DNA from: Gordionus sp. m RMFG-2023
Lineage: Eukaryota > Nematomorpha > Gordioida > Chordodea > Parachordodidae
Reading direction: 5' to 3'
DNA length: 64,000 bases
Assembly (NCBI RefSeq): GCF_954871325.1
Contig: NC_088775.1
Coordinates: forward strand, 44,989,561-45,053,560
A model generated the notes under the pieces. That model ran no database searches. It saw only the letters and a list, made by a program, of their open reading frames with translations, and was not told the DNA's origin. Below, one piece after another: positions 1 to 11,550 of this stretch (position 1 is its first letter; each line of letters begins with the position of its first letter). The translations under genes and the position numbers were made by a program.

Positions 1-1706
1 GACATGTAATGACCCTTTATTATTTAATAAAAACCTAAAATGTAAATTATATATAAAGTATAATTATCATGTTTTTTAGCATTCCATCCAAATATTTATT
101 TATTTATCATATAATATACATTGAGCAGCTTATTGATATAATAATACTAATTAATTTGAAGATCTTCTCAACCCCTCCCTCTTCTAAAATATCCCATTCG
201 ATAAGATCAATTTCTAGGAAAATGAGAATTTATTGAGAATATAAATAATTTGTATTCCAATTTATGATTTTGTTTTATAGTTCGTAATCCGTTTTTTTTA
301 AATTAAGAAATTATTTTATTTTATTTGACCACTTTTAAGTTCGTTGTGCTTAATTATACTTTTTTACCTGAACACTTTCAATGTACACACTTTTATAGCT
401 CTTTTATTTCCTTTTTTTTTCATGAAAAATATCAAATACAAAAACTAATTTTTTTTAAAACAAAAACTACAAAACTGATTTTATTCTTTTTTTTTACCGA
501 AAAAATCATAACAAAAATAATAATATTATAATTTTTTCTAAAAAAATACTATTATATAAAAAAAATCGATAATCTTTTACAAACAAAACTATTATATAAA
601 AAATCGATAATAAAAAAACATTAACATACTACTAAATGTTAACATTGAAAAAGAAAATATCTACATTCCTATACTTCTACCACAGATTGTTTTAGCTTTT
701 AATTTTAATTTAAGCTCCATAATTGCCTGATATTATAACACATACCACTAAGAATATCTATTATACAGTTTTCATTTTAATTTTCATCTCTAATATCTTA
801 CATATCTTGATAAATGTTTTAAAATAAAATAGAACATCATTAGCATTATTGCTTTTATCCTATTATTATCAATTAGGTTTCATAATAAATACACTATAAA
901 AATTGTGCTGTTATGCATTGGCTCAAAATGTTTGCGGTACAGGTATAACTTAAAAAATCCGCAACAGATTCCCCAATGTGATTTTTTGCGATAAAAATTT
1001 TGCTATAATATATATTCGTGAAAAAAAGTTAGCTGAATTGATATGGAACCACCAAAACGATTTATAGGAATTCTATAGTTGGCATCTTTATTTGAAAGGG
1101 ATGTTCTGGTTCAATAATATATACTTATCTATTCCTTTCAAAAAACCTATCAAATACAAATTTTAAACAAGAGTAGATCTTCTGTAGGCCGGGAAAACGT
1201 AGTCAATTTCTAACAAATTCTAATGTCGTAATTCATTTTGCATAATAACATTAATTTTTTTTGATGGTTTTAATATGGGTAATGGTTAAAGTACCATATA
1301 TCGTAAAGCTTAACTTAAAAACCTGATAAGATATCGGACTGATATTTTAAGAGTTCCTTAATAGGTAGTTATGAAAGTGTAGAAAATCAAAATTTGTACA
1401 CAGGAAATAGGCAGCCACCATTAATGGACTAATTAAATTGTTTATTCATATTTTGTTATTTATAAAAATAAATTATGTATTTTATTTTAACAAATTTAAA
1501 CATAATATCACTTAATATATTTTTTTAAATTTAAACTCCATTTTATCAGATCATGTCATTTATTAACATTGGCCGATAACCGAAATTTAAAAAAAAGAAT
1601 TGGCCCAATTTGATACAAATTATCGGTGCATCCCAATGAAATGATAATATTGAAAACATGAAAGGAGACAAAAAAGAAAATATGAAATAAAAAAATAAAA
1701 ATTTAC
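1..1706. other. AT-rich non-coding stretch, no gene seen
   Basis: No convincing coding region, RNA gene or element end was seen. The stretch is AT-rich with homopolymer runs. On the minus strand, splice-like signals flank a 24-bp phase-1 segment near 1160-1185 that would fit as a further exon of the gene at 1707-2213. The signals are too weak to call it. Confidence 0.5.
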
Positions 1707-2213
1707 CTTGGTAAAAATTTTTCCTATCATCAACGGGATGGCCCGATATTGGTTCCTTTTTAATGTAATTCGATTTTCCAAAAAGCCAATCAAAAAGGTC
1801 CACACTTCCTTCCTTATCCGTGTTTGGTTTAAGGCTTGTAACATCGCGAACACTCGCTAAGGGTGAGATATCAAAAGGAAAAAAAATGACATTTAAATGA
1901 TGAAAACAGCAAATTGGTTACAGGTTAATAAGAATTAAAACCTCGCTGATGTTCTCACTCACAAACAGAATAGAAATGAATAAGATGATTTTAAAATTGT
2001 GATAATTAAAAATCACAAGCAATATATTGGTATTATTTAATTATTCAAAAATAAGAAGTTTTACTGCCTTTTCAGTTCCTAAACGATTCCTAACACCCAG
2101 AATGATAAAAAATACTTTTTTCAGATGAAGAAATAATAGTTTACCATTTTTATACCGAATTAAATATTCCTGTCCTAATAACCATTCAATTGGTTTGACT
2201 CTTATTATTTCAC
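1707..2213 (-). CDS. two internal exons of an unrecognised host gene
   Basis: Two minus-strand exons fit each other. The first spans 2213-2145 (69 bp), follows a TTTTTAG acceptor and ends at a GTAAAC donor. The second spans 1856-1707 (150 bp), follows CACCCTTAG and ends at GTAAAT. Both begin and end in phase 1, and joining them keeps one frame: about 22 residues starting EIIRVKPIEWLL, then about 49 ending PVDDRKNFYQ, with FDWLFGKSN in the middle. The intron is 288 bp. The peptide is mixed polar and aromatic, with no signal peptide, membrane segment or domain that I recognise. The first and last exons were not found, so the full gene is unknown. Matching phase and four good splice signals make chance less likely but do not exclude it. 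Being symmetric phase-1 exons, they could be skipped or duplicated without loss of frame. Confidence 0.5.
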
Positions 2214-3332
2214 CTAAAAACATATTTTACAAAGGTAGTGTTTATATTTTTATTGTTCTGAGGCAATAATTTCATATTATATTATGTCCAATATTTAAAA
2301 GTTTGATATTAACTGTTCTGAGGCGATATTTTGTTATATATAAAAAAACACAATTTACCTTTTGAGTTTATTTTTCACTGTTAGACTAGATTATCCTTAT
2401 TTTAATTTTAATTAATACAAAAGAATAAAAGTAATTTTTGTATTTTCCATTTTTACTAATAATATTTATTTTGCAAATTCGTTATAAAAATAAAATCACT
2501 ACCAACCATTATAATTCTATTCTATCAATTCGAACCTTCCTCAATCAATACTACCCCACATCAAGCTAATCCCTAAAGATAGAGATGTTAGAGTAATTAA
2601 ATTTTGAATGTTTCATTCCTATTCTCATTGATTGCTAAAAGTATATGGCTTATAAGATAGGATAAGAAGTATCGATGGCATTTTTTCAACCAACCCTACG
2701 CTACAAAACCTGGGATTCGAACTGTATTCGGAGAAGAAACCCGGGTTTTTAAAAAAATCTGAACCCGAACCGAACCTCATTTATAAAATTTTCAAAACCT
2801 CAAGCAAAATCATGGAATTTTTCTAAACCTGTGTTCAACCGGATTCAGTGTATTGTTTAAAAGATCATATATTAAGATATTTGTATAATTGTAAATATAA
2901 ATATTAATAATTTGATTGGGATTTTATAATATTTTCAAATTTACAATTAAGTGAAGTGTTTAAATTTTAAACAATTAAATTCATTTACGCCATTTATTTT
3001 TAATTTATTCTAAAAAATTATTAATTAGAGGAAAATGAAGGTGAACAAGTCAAAGTAAAAATTAATATATTGGATATTGTTAACTTAAAGAATTCTCAAA
3101 ATCTAACTTAAAAATTGTTAAACAAAGATGTAGGGCAGTTTTTGTAAAACATAAAAATCATTTAATAATTATATGTGCTAATCATTGTTCAGATTAATTT
3201 TTAGCATATATTAATGAGGTGCATATTATATATGAAATTAAATATATATATATATCTGTTTCTTAATTCTATGAAATCATTGCTATTTAAAAAATTTATT
3301 CTTTTTAACTCTTTTATTTGAGAGTTTAATAA
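2214..3332. other. gene-free stretch with a GAACC-rich repeat
   Basis: No gene was seen. Around 2690-2860 there is a slightly more GC-rich patch with repeated GAACC/GGTTC words, similar in flavour to a larger patch at 59910-60520. It is probably a decayed non-autonomous element. No ends were resolved. Confidence 0.3.
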
Positions 3333-4610
3333 ATGATCCTCAATTCATCATTTTATTATATAGATTTAAGATCAAAGATAATCATATTTGAGAAGCATTT
3401 TACTCTTGACACAATAGAAAATAAATCAGTATGCACATATTGCATATTAAAAATGTCTGATAATCATTTGTCAAATTTAGGAAGACATCTGGAAAGAAAT
3501 TATAAAAATGAATATCTAAATGTGTTATTTACAAAAAAACCACAAAATTATTATAGAAACCTTTTTTCAAAAAATCTATAAATATAAATTTAACATCTAA
3601 TGATTTGATGAGTTCTATATTAGAACTTGTTACTGTAAATGGTCGGCCTCTATCAATTATTGAAGATTTGAGATTTCAAATAATCCTAAATCCACTTTAA
3701 TCGGCTCAATTTAGTTATTAACAAAGAAAATGTATCCCAAACTATTAATAGAACAGCCCAATCCATTAGAGACAAAATATCAAGAGTAGTAGAAGAAAAA
3801 CTAATAAGTTTAAAAGTTGATGCAGTTCAACGACTAGACAGGTCAATTCCATTATAATTGTGAGAACTCTTGGATTTGTAGAGCTGAAAGAAAGAAGTAC
3901 AGGAGAATATACTAAAAATTTAACATTAATATTGAACAAATATACACAATTACTTCTGACAATGGTGCAAATAAGCTAGGAGCTTAAATTTAAAATTAAG
4001 ATATCACACATGGCATTCAACCCATGATGTTAGTTAGAAAGGCTAATTTTACTCAAACCCAATTTTTTCAGAGCAATCTGATTATTTATTGACTGAAGAT
4101 TAGAAACAAATAATAACGATTGTTGAAATTTTAAAACCACTAAAAATCGCATCCAATCTGAACAGTTAACACTGACAGATTTTTATGCAGAATGGTTGAT
4201 GCTGCATTGAACTAGAAAAAAATTCATACCGTTTTTCTCAATTATTAAGAAGAGAGAAGAATGGTTTATAAAGAATGAAATTCTCTTAGCTGCAATATAC
4301 CTGGACCCAAGATACAAGGTTAATTAAAAGCTTAGTAAATTAATTATTTTGGATTGCTATGGAATTGCCAACCAAAATTTAAATACAAACAGTATAAATC
4401 CTTAAATATTACAGGTATTAAGTGATGATGATAAGATTTGTGCGAAAAGGCATCTTGCCAATTTATGGAGTCGAATTATAGTTTAACAAAGCTGATTTTA
4501 TCTGATGATATTAGTTCCGATGAAGTTATTGAACAAGAAGATGATCTAGAGAAATTGATATATTAAAGAAAGGCAGGAGAAAATACTTAAAAGAAGGCCA
4601 ACGATTGCAA
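3333..4610 (+). pseudogene. hAT transposase relic with BED-type finger
   Basis: An open frame at 3333-3581 gives an 82-residue piece with a CxxC pair (SVCTYC) followed by an LxRHL...Y motif, as in the BED zinc finger at the N-terminus of hAT transposases. Downstream, broken frames still read as hAT core: GRPLSIIEDLRFQ near 3640, TSDNGANK near 3955, and SDDDKICAKRHLANLW near 4425-4470, the usual segment ahead of the C-terminal dimerisation domain. Many stops and frame changes lie between these pieces, so no functional protein is possible. No terminal inverted repeat or 8-bp target duplication was found. The family differs from the hAT copies at 11.5-16 kb and 52.7 kb, because the sequence is not alignable by eye. 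It is judged old. The hAT assignment is fairly secure; the ends are approximate. Confidence 0.6.
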
Positions 4611-4984
4611 GAAAACTATTGGAACTATAATTATATAATTTAATATAAAATTATAAACCCAAGTGAAGCATAGCCAAGATTTAAAAGGTTTTTAAATTTT
4701 AGTCTTGCCCAAAAACTAGAACATGACCTTCACTAACATATACATACATAACCTACCACAAATAAAATTAATAGACATCCTTATATTATAATGAAAACGC
4801 TTCCTAATTACCATTTGTTATATTTTAATATTTTAAAGGTTACGTTATTTCTATCTAGAAAAGAACTTAGAGATGAAACCGCAAAAGATCCATAAGAAAA
4901 GTAAAAATATTAATAAATGGTACAAATATACAAAATCTTGCACCAGAATTATAAGCTTTTAGAACAAGGATAGATGAATTAGAA

Positions 4985-5400
4985 AATGATGACGGTATTT
5001 TTTTTGGAATGGTAGATTAATCATTCCATACTCACTACAAAAAAGAGTTTTACAGATATTGCATATGGGACATCCGGGTATTACATCAATGAAATCCATT
5101 ACGAGACATTATATATGGTGGGAACAATTAGATAAAGATGTCGAAAAACTAGTTACAGCTGTAGTGAATGTCAAAAACATCGCAGATATACCAGGAGTTG
5201 CCGTATACCAGGGAAATCTGCCATCACAATCCTGGAAAAGGGAAGAAGAAAAAAAACGTACAAAACCGTATTAAAACATCCCGACCAATTACAAATAAGG
5301 GAAGAACCAGTTCGAACCAATAAAAACAAATGACATTTATAAAGTTAAGAGATGATAAAACAGTAGAAATTAATAGATGAACTTGAACTATATATAGAAC
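4985..5400 (+). mobile_element. Ty3-type LTR retroelement relic, integrase zinc-binding part
   Basis: A fossil fragment of a Ty3/gypsy-type polyprotein. The readable part resembles the HHCC zinc-binding region at the start of the integrase (HMGHPGITSMKSI, then HYIWW), with the usual hydrophobic segment before it. It is badly broken and no LTRs were assigned. The downstream part (about 5285-5386) resembles 16690-16755, next to another Ty3-type relic, so the two fragments probably come from one family. It abuts the hAT relic upstream. It is judged old from the decay. Confidence 0.6.
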
Positions 5401-5497
5401 AGAATTCAAAATAAAGTTACCGATTATTTTGACTATAAAACCATTGACTAATGAATTACCGTTTAAATACTTCTCTATAATTAACGAATTCCTAGAT

Positions 5498-5960
5498 TAG
5501 AGATCTGCAAAGTAAAATTTTTTATAAAGCCAGGCTTGAAATTTTTTAATAACGATAACGGGTGGCCAGAAATTTATAAACAAATAAAACAAGTGGGCAC
5601 AGGCCAGGCAATAAATTTAACAGCTGGGACTGAGTAATTCGTCCATAAAATGTTTTGGGCCAGGCAATTTATATATGAAAAACAAATTAGTTTAAATATT
5701 TTATTTGAGTTTCAAGCTAATATTTTGATGAATACTAATTGAAAATAAAAACTCAATCTAAAATATTAAATCTATAAACAATAGAGCAAATTCACAAATA
5801 ATTGATTTATTAGATGTGACCGAAAAATTCATAAAAAAATTTAACAGGCCAGGGCAGACTTTTCGTAAAACACAGGCTGGGTAAATTTTTAATAACTATA
5901 ACAGGGCATGACAAAAATTTTTTAACCAAAGCAGGCCAAGCCGGGCTTTGCAGATCTCTA
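5498..5960. mobile_element. hAT-type MITE, 463 bp
   Basis: The ends form a 15-bp perfect inverted repeat, TAGAGATCTGCAAAG at the left and its complement at the right. The flanking octamers are tcctagat and gcctagac, 6 of 8 identical, as expected for an old 8-bp hAT target duplication. The interior carries scattered GGCCAGGC-type words and no coding frame. The end sequence is close to that of the larger hAT relic at 24715-25792 (TAGAGGTCTGCA), suggesting a shared mobilising family. A similar degenerate interior vocabulary occurs at 9170-10090. Confidence 0.75.
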
Positions 5961-6007
5961 GCCTAGACACACCCTTTACTAATGCATAAATTAATACTAC
6001 TCCCTTA

Positions 6008-6543
6008 TCAATGAATTAAAAGAGGCTCACAGTTCTTAGAGAACAAGGGCTTGAAGTAAAACATCTTTATAAATATGTGAGGTGGCTTTTCTGCGACACT
6101 GTCATCATCATTATGTAATTGCTTATCATTTATTTGTTCAAAGAAATCGTTAAATATTTGTTTGCTTTTCTCACCAACATTATTTTGTTTACCAGCCTTA
6201 ATGGGCTTGAAATATATTTTTTTACTTTCGATGTCATTAATCATTTCATCCATAGGTGGATTATAAGAGAAATCAACCAAATTGCCATTTTCTTGTTTAC
6301 TTTGGGCATTATCATTATCTTTTTGTTTAACTTCTAGTAAGTTATTTGTTTGTTTATTTTCTACATCATTATTTATTTGATTTATCGATTGGTGAATGAA
6401 AGGGAATTTAAAGAAATGGCTATATCTATTACTCATCTCTTTACCTTCAGCATCGTAATCATTATGTTTATCCTTCTCTTCGGCCTTATTTATTTGTCTA
6501 CTTCCCTTCTTGGCTATGCTCGATGTAAATACGGGGTCTGAGG
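6008..6543 (-). CDS. possible 3' terminal exon of a host gene, unrecognised
   Basis: A minus-strand frame stays open from a TTTTTTAG acceptor just above 6543 to a stop at 6008, about 178 residues, entering in phase 1. An internal methionine at 6436 would give 142 residues, but the frame extends well upstream of it to the splice acceptor. The peptide is very hydrophilic and rich in Asn, Asp, Glu, Lys and Gln, with short motifs such as KAEEKDKHNDYDAEGKE and NPPMDEMINDIESKK. No signal peptide, membrane segment or domain was recognised; it looks like a disordered tail. The complementary strand also has open frames, but they are hydrophobic shadows of this one. Upstream exons were not identified. 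An open frame this long is unusual in such AT-rich DNA outside the elements, and that is the main argument for it being real. Confidence 0.4.
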
Positions 6544-6813
6544 CTAAAAAACAAAATATTTTTGCAAATTAATTTTTCCTTTACATTTTTCTATTTATCT
6601 CATCTTTTGGTTTCTTTTTTAAAAAAATCTAATTCAGAAAAAACAATCTGCCTAAAAACGTAAATTTGAATATATTTCATTCATTCAACATTTTTACATC
6701 TTCAATTGTTTACCAAATTTTTTTTCATCCGAATTTCATTGCTATCCTCTAAAATTATTAAGTTTTTTTTCTTCCTAAAATTTTTTAACGTTTACATTTC
6801 ATACATTAAATGC

Positions 6814-6998
6814 TGTTAAACGGCTCGATTTCGTCGATTTTAAATTAAGATTATAGCCAAAATAATATTACGCAAACCTCAAGATTTCGCTAATAGATGC
6901 CCAATTTATTATGTCATCTATGGGCAGAATATCCAGTGATTAATATTTTATGGCTATAATATTGGGTTAGTCGTTTTGAAAAATCGAACCGTTTAACA
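6814..6998. mobile_element. small MITE, copy 1 (185 bp)
   Basis: The ends are inverted: TGTTAAACGGCTCGATTT at the left and AAATCGAACCGTTTAACA at the right. The interior shares a long similar block (GCTAATAGATGCCCAAT, then TCATCTATGGGCAGAAT) with a second copy at 34604-34792 inside an intron of the Ginger element. There is no coding capacity. The target duplication is unclear, so the superfamily is not assigned. Confidence 0.65.
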
Positions 6999-7639
6999 AC
7001 ACTAATACAGTCAATTATGATTTTTTTACCGAATATGTCTGAACCGGAAATAACTTTGTCAAATATGCGTCCCATGTTGAGAAAAATATCCAAACTCTAT
7101 GTAAACGATTGATTTTCAGTTTGTAAAAAAGATAACAGAAAATAAGAATAAAAGAAATTAAAAAAATGAGCATATAATTAGAATTAGAGAGCTCGATATT
7201 TGTCTGTTGTTAATTAGTCGACTTCTTCCGACTACAAGTCGTAGTCGAGGAAATCGACTAAAAACTTTAGCAAATTAGTTGATCGACTAATTTCGTGGAC
7301 TTGCTTATAATTTTATTTCCATTATATTTCTTATTTATTTTAATTTGTTTATTTTTATCGCCAGGCTGATACTAAATCTATAGAAAATTAGGTTTTTAAA
7401 TAAAATAAATATATCTTTTATAATATAAAAGAATTATTTTTATAATAAACGATAACTAAATTATGCCAAAAAGATAGAAAATCTATTATAATAATCCTCA
7501 AAAAACGTCAATCAAATTTAACCAATAGCGTTCTTTTAAAAAATATCTGTCCAATGATAATCATCATAGCAATTTTAAGCCAATAGTAATTCCCATGAGA
7601 TTTATAATATGGCGAATATACTCAAATGCATAACTATCA
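6999..7639. other. gene-free stretch with TAGTCGAC cluster
   Basis: No gene was seen. Around 7210-7300 there are several GTCGAC/TAGTCGA words in both orientations (for example TAGTCGAC, GACTACAAGTCGTAGTCG), which can fold. This may be the remains of a small inverted-repeat element. No ends were resolved. Confidence 0.3.
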
Positions 7640-8250
7640 TCATTCCAGAGGTATGTGATGCTATACGGAAAACTTTAAAAGATATCCAGTTCCAACTAGA
7701 GAACATTGTGAGAAGGTATTAAATTTAGATATTAATATATTTTTAGATTGCACAATAATATTTTGAGAAACATGGATTTCCAAACTGCCTTGGCTCATTA
7801 GATGGTAAGCACATAAAAATAAAGTCCTGCAAAATCTGGAACCCATTTTTACAATTATAGATCTTTTAAATCAATTGCATGGTTAGCTGATAGCAATTAC
7901 ATATTTATATATACAAAATTAAGTAATGGTCGCACTTTCAGAAATAGTTAATATCAAAGTAAATTTTTTATATTAATAAATAATTTTTAATTATTTTCGA
8001 GTTTGAAAATCAAACACTTTTTATTCCTCCTAAATCTATGCCAATTAATATCATTGTTCCATATGTAATTATATGAAAAATATCAGTCCTGAAGAAAAAC
8101 TAGAATGTGTATTGAATGCACTGAATACACACCTAATATTATACTTATTCCTGAATATTTAGGAATCAGTAGAACATTAAATGCATCAAGTACCAATTCA
8201 AGAGGAATAAGAGATTTATTGAAATACTATTTTAATTCTTGAATTTATGT
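7640..8250 (+). pseudogene. PIF/Harbinger transposase relic (HARBI1-like DDE)
   Basis: Broken plus-strand frames keep the signature of the Harbinger DDE nuclease: EVCDAIRKTLKD near 7650, then GFPNCLGSLDGKHIKI near 7775-7825. The latter is the conserved FPxCxGALDGKHI block carrying the first catalytic Asp. A following block reads like the YRSFKSIAWLADSNY region with the second Asp, and PPKSMPINIIVPYVII near 8020-8070 resembles the loop before the third acidic residue. Stops and frame changes between blocks show that it is dead. Family Harbinger transposases are usually about 350-400 residues, and what remains covers roughly the C-terminal two thirds. No terminal repeats or 3-bp target duplication were resolved, and no Myb-like partner gene was found nearby. 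Confidence 0.7.
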
Positions 8251-9169
8251 ATAATTTAAAATTTTATACCATTATTATATTGGAGAATCAGAATTTTCTC
8301 CTTTATTTGATGACGAATCAGAAATTTTCCTATCTTATGAGGTGCTATTTAAAAATTTTGATTTATTTGGGGTTATTCTAAAATTTTCCATTATTTTTAT
8401 ATGTTAATCAAGTATATATTTAGTATTTTTAATTTATGTGAAAAATTAAAAAATCTTTTAAACTAAATTTTTATTCATTTATACTTGTAATTTATAATCT
8501 AAAAATTTATTCTTGCTAGATGAGAGTTTTGTGTTATCAAGGTGTGCTTTCCATTATTAAAAATTAAATATTTGAATTTTATACAACTATATATCTTTTA
8601 ATTAGTGTTTATGCATAAGTAAATATTTGCATCTCTCCTTTTGGCCTTACATGCATTCTATTTGCATGAAAATTTGGCCTTTTTCCATAGTGTTGTATAT
8701 TTTCTCATAATTCATAATTGTAGAATATATGTTATTCATAACTTATTATAACATTTTTGATTAAATGTATAACCTTTTTGTTTTGCTTATATATAATTTG
8801 ACTATGATTGAAGTTAACCTCTTATTATTTGTTAACTTAGAATATCTTTTTATTTTTTCTATTGTAATTTAATTACAATGTCTTAAATTTTTTTTTTTTA
8901 AACTAAGTAATAAATTATTTGAAAGGGTGGTGGCTTGTTTAAAATTTAAAGTAGGATGAATATATTTTCAGCATGGTACTTTAATATATGTATTCATGAT
9001 ATTCCTATAAATACCAGGAGCTAACCAGTAGAATGATAGGTAAATCAGATATTTCCCCTTCATTTAATGATAATTTTGAAAAATTTTACAATAATATAAA
9101 ATGGCAAAAAAATAAGTACATATTAGACAGATTTAATTCAGACTTATTTTTCTGGATCCAAGCAATATA
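8251..9169. other. gene-free AT-rich stretch
   Basis: No supported gene. A 60-residue open frame at 9033-9215 follows an AG, but it has no recognisable composition and runs into the repeat field that follows, so it is not called. Confidence 0.4.
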
Positions 9170-10090
9170 TATTATTCTGGTTTTCATGGGCTTGGGAAAT
9201 ATTTTTCACAATTAATATGGACTTGGACGTAGCTTGGGAAACATTTTTCAAAATTATTATAATCTTAGATTCCTGAAAACATTTTATTTTATATTATGGG
9301 CTAGAAATTCGCCTGAAAATTTCTTTTGAAGACATGGCCAGGGCTGATCAAAAACCAAGGCCCATGCAACTTTCAAATTCTGATTGTATTTTTAAATGCT
9401 TTGGGACTTTTTATATACTTTATTGTTCTCAACTACCAAATATATGGTCTTTTCAGGGTTTGAGAAAATTTTCCCAAGTGAGTAGACCTGGTTTAGGAAT
9501 TTTTTTAATATTAGGTATGGGTGTAATATATAACACAGAATATTTATATGGCCCTCAGGTAAAGGCTAATTTAAATATATTTTTATTCAAAAAATAGTAT
9601 TCCCTCTTATTAATGGGTTGGCCTTGGTCTGAAGTAGGGGTGATGAGTTATAATAGAATAAAAAATAGATATGGTTTTTAGAGATTTACATATCTCCTGG
9701 CTTGGGAAAAAATTTTGAAAATTTATGGGTTGGCCAGGCTTGGGAAAATTTTTATAGGTTGGGCTGGGTTTGAAAAATATTTTTATAAATTATATTAGGC
9801 TGGGCTTGGGGAAAATTATCAAAAATATTATGAGCTAGAATGATTGAGAATTTTTTTATTATTAACTGAGTCAGACATTGGCTTAAAAAAAAATTCATGC
9901 AGGCATGGGCTGGGCCTGATCAAAAAACCTAGGCCCATGAAAATCTGATTTTGATTGTATTTATAACATTATGATTATTTAAACATTTTATTTCAGTTCT
10001 CAACTACCAAAATTATTATATTCACTGGGCTTGGAAGAATTTTTCAAAATTATTATGGCTTTGTACTTTGCCTGGGAATTTTTTTAATAT
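9170..10090. repeat. degenerate GGGCTTGGGAAAxTTTT repeat field
   Basis: The words GGCTTGGGAAA, GGCCTGG and TTTTTCAAAATTATTATGG recur irregularly about ten times at intervals of roughly 60-110 bp, with heavy divergence. This looks like an old tandem expansion inside a non-autonomous element. The interior of the MITE at 5498-5960 has related GGCCAGGC words. An 87-residue open frame at 9334-9597 is composed of these repeats and is not taken as a gene. Confidence 0.45.
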
Positions 10091-10489
10091 TAAATAGTAG
10101 GTATAAATGATCAGTAATATTTAACAAATAATATTGGTATTATAAAGTAAAAGCTTTAAATTTATTTTTGCTCAAACCATAGTATTTACACTTAGTTTTA
10201 ATGGATTGAATCTGGCCTGAAGGGGGGATGGGGTAAAAAGAAAAATTAGACATTATTTTCAAATAAAAGGTAACAACTATCATAAAAGAAAGAAAAAAAT
10301 TTTCATTCCCTGTCATTTTTGATGGGCTATCTACTAGTATTATAAAATATTTGTTCGAAAATATTGTTAATAATATAGGGGAAAAATAATAAAAATATAT
10401 TTTAAAAAAAGAAGGAAAAAAGGAAAAATGTCATGTGTGTTGAACTAAGAGGGAAAAAGGATTGTTTCGAAGAAACACTTTCCCTTTTA

Positions 10490-11350
10490 GGATTTCAAAT
10501 TGGATTTTTGTTTGAGGGATAAGGGACTCGTTTTTAACCCCAGTCCTTATCGAAATTTTTCTACCCAAGTAATTAAAATTTTAGGGATTGGGGAACGCGG
10601 TTTCCCCAAAACACTAAAAATTAGGGGAATAAAAATAAAGGAATTTAGAAGCGACCTATATTTGTTGCATTTTTTGACATCTGAGTTCCAAGAGGTCATG
10701 GCTTCAATTATCCGGAAATGTAGTGAGACATCTCAGACAGGTCTTTTGCCGCTGAGCCAAGAAGTTAAAGACATGCAATCGAGATGCTTGCCATCTCATT
10801 TAGAAGATCTAACAGTTCCAAGCTATTGGGTAAACTGGCCGAAATAAAAGATTTGCTGATCAATCTATTTAGTATGCCGAGAAAAACGGCCACTGACTTT
10901 GAGGCAAGAGAAACAATTTCTAGAAAATGTATCAACTTGCTTATTGCAGGTAGCACAGATGTTCACAGACGGGATAAGACAATTTAGCCTATGGCCAATG
11001 GCAATTTGAAACTCATCGTTTGTGAGTAACATTTCCCTTTTTCCACTCGGAATCGTGTCTAACCATTCATGGTCGATAAGGATTTTTTTGCATTTCTGAA
11101 TAGTAGAAGGTTAGTTAGATCGGGACACAAACTAAGTTTTTCAAATGCACGTTGAGGCATGGGAACTAGAAAGCTCTTTAAATGAATGAAAACTGTGTGC
11201 TCGGATCCTCGGAGAGATTGTTTAGCTGAAGTTAAAAGGGGATAGTTCAACTAGATAAGCAAGGAAATAGAGTCGTTAAAGGATATCTGTGAAGAAAGAA
11301 AACAAGCAATTGCCATTAAAATGGAGGAAGAAAATCCAAATCCTGCCTGG
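10490..11350 (+). mobile_element. unclassified coding relic, retroelement-like composition
   Basis: This stretch is clearly richer in G and C than its surroundings and keeps protein-like composition over several hundred bases, including a 115-residue open frame from 10500 and the segment DLLINLFSMPRKTATDFEARE near 10850. The amphipathic, Leu/Lys/Ser-rich character suggests a gag-like or transposase-like relic, but no catalytic motif identifies the family. It is treated as a fossil. It ends shortly before the LTR-like repeat at 11430-11550 and may belong with it. Confidence 0.35.
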
Positions 11351-11429
11351 TAATCAGGCATAGAGGCAGAAGACCTATTAAAATCAGAAATCTTTAGGAC
11401 TAAAAGGTGTTATATTTGAATATCGCCAA

Positions 11430-11550
11430 AAGTTTACGTTATATATTTTAAAAGGAAGTTATTTGTATATTATATTATTATAACTTTCCGACATGTAATA
11501 TTATATTATCGAGGTTAATCAAATTGCATATTATTGGAAGTTAAATTGGA
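11430..11550 (+). repeat. LTR-like direct repeat, left copy
   Basis: About 120 bp is repeated in the same orientation at 16780-16907. The core from TATTATAACTTTCC through GAGGTTAATCAAATTGCATA to GAAGTTAAATTGGATAA is almost identical. The hAT composite begins at the right edge of this copy. The pair may be partial LTRs of the Ty3-type relic at 16375-16760 or copies of another interspersed repeat. No terminal TG/CA was fixed. Confidence 0.5.

Noticed and set aside
5300-5320. tRNA-like GTTCGAACC box
   Set aside because: There is no matching A box or cloverleaf around it, and it lies in a retroelement relic.
6119-6541. Plus-strand hydrophobic frames suggesting membrane proteins
   Set aside because: They are the complement of the hydrophilic minus-strand exon. 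Lys/Asn/Glu-rich codons read backwards as Phe/Leu/Ile-rich.
9334-9597. 87-residue plus-strand frame
   Set aside because: It is made of the degenerate GGGCTTGGG repeat field, with no splice support or motif.
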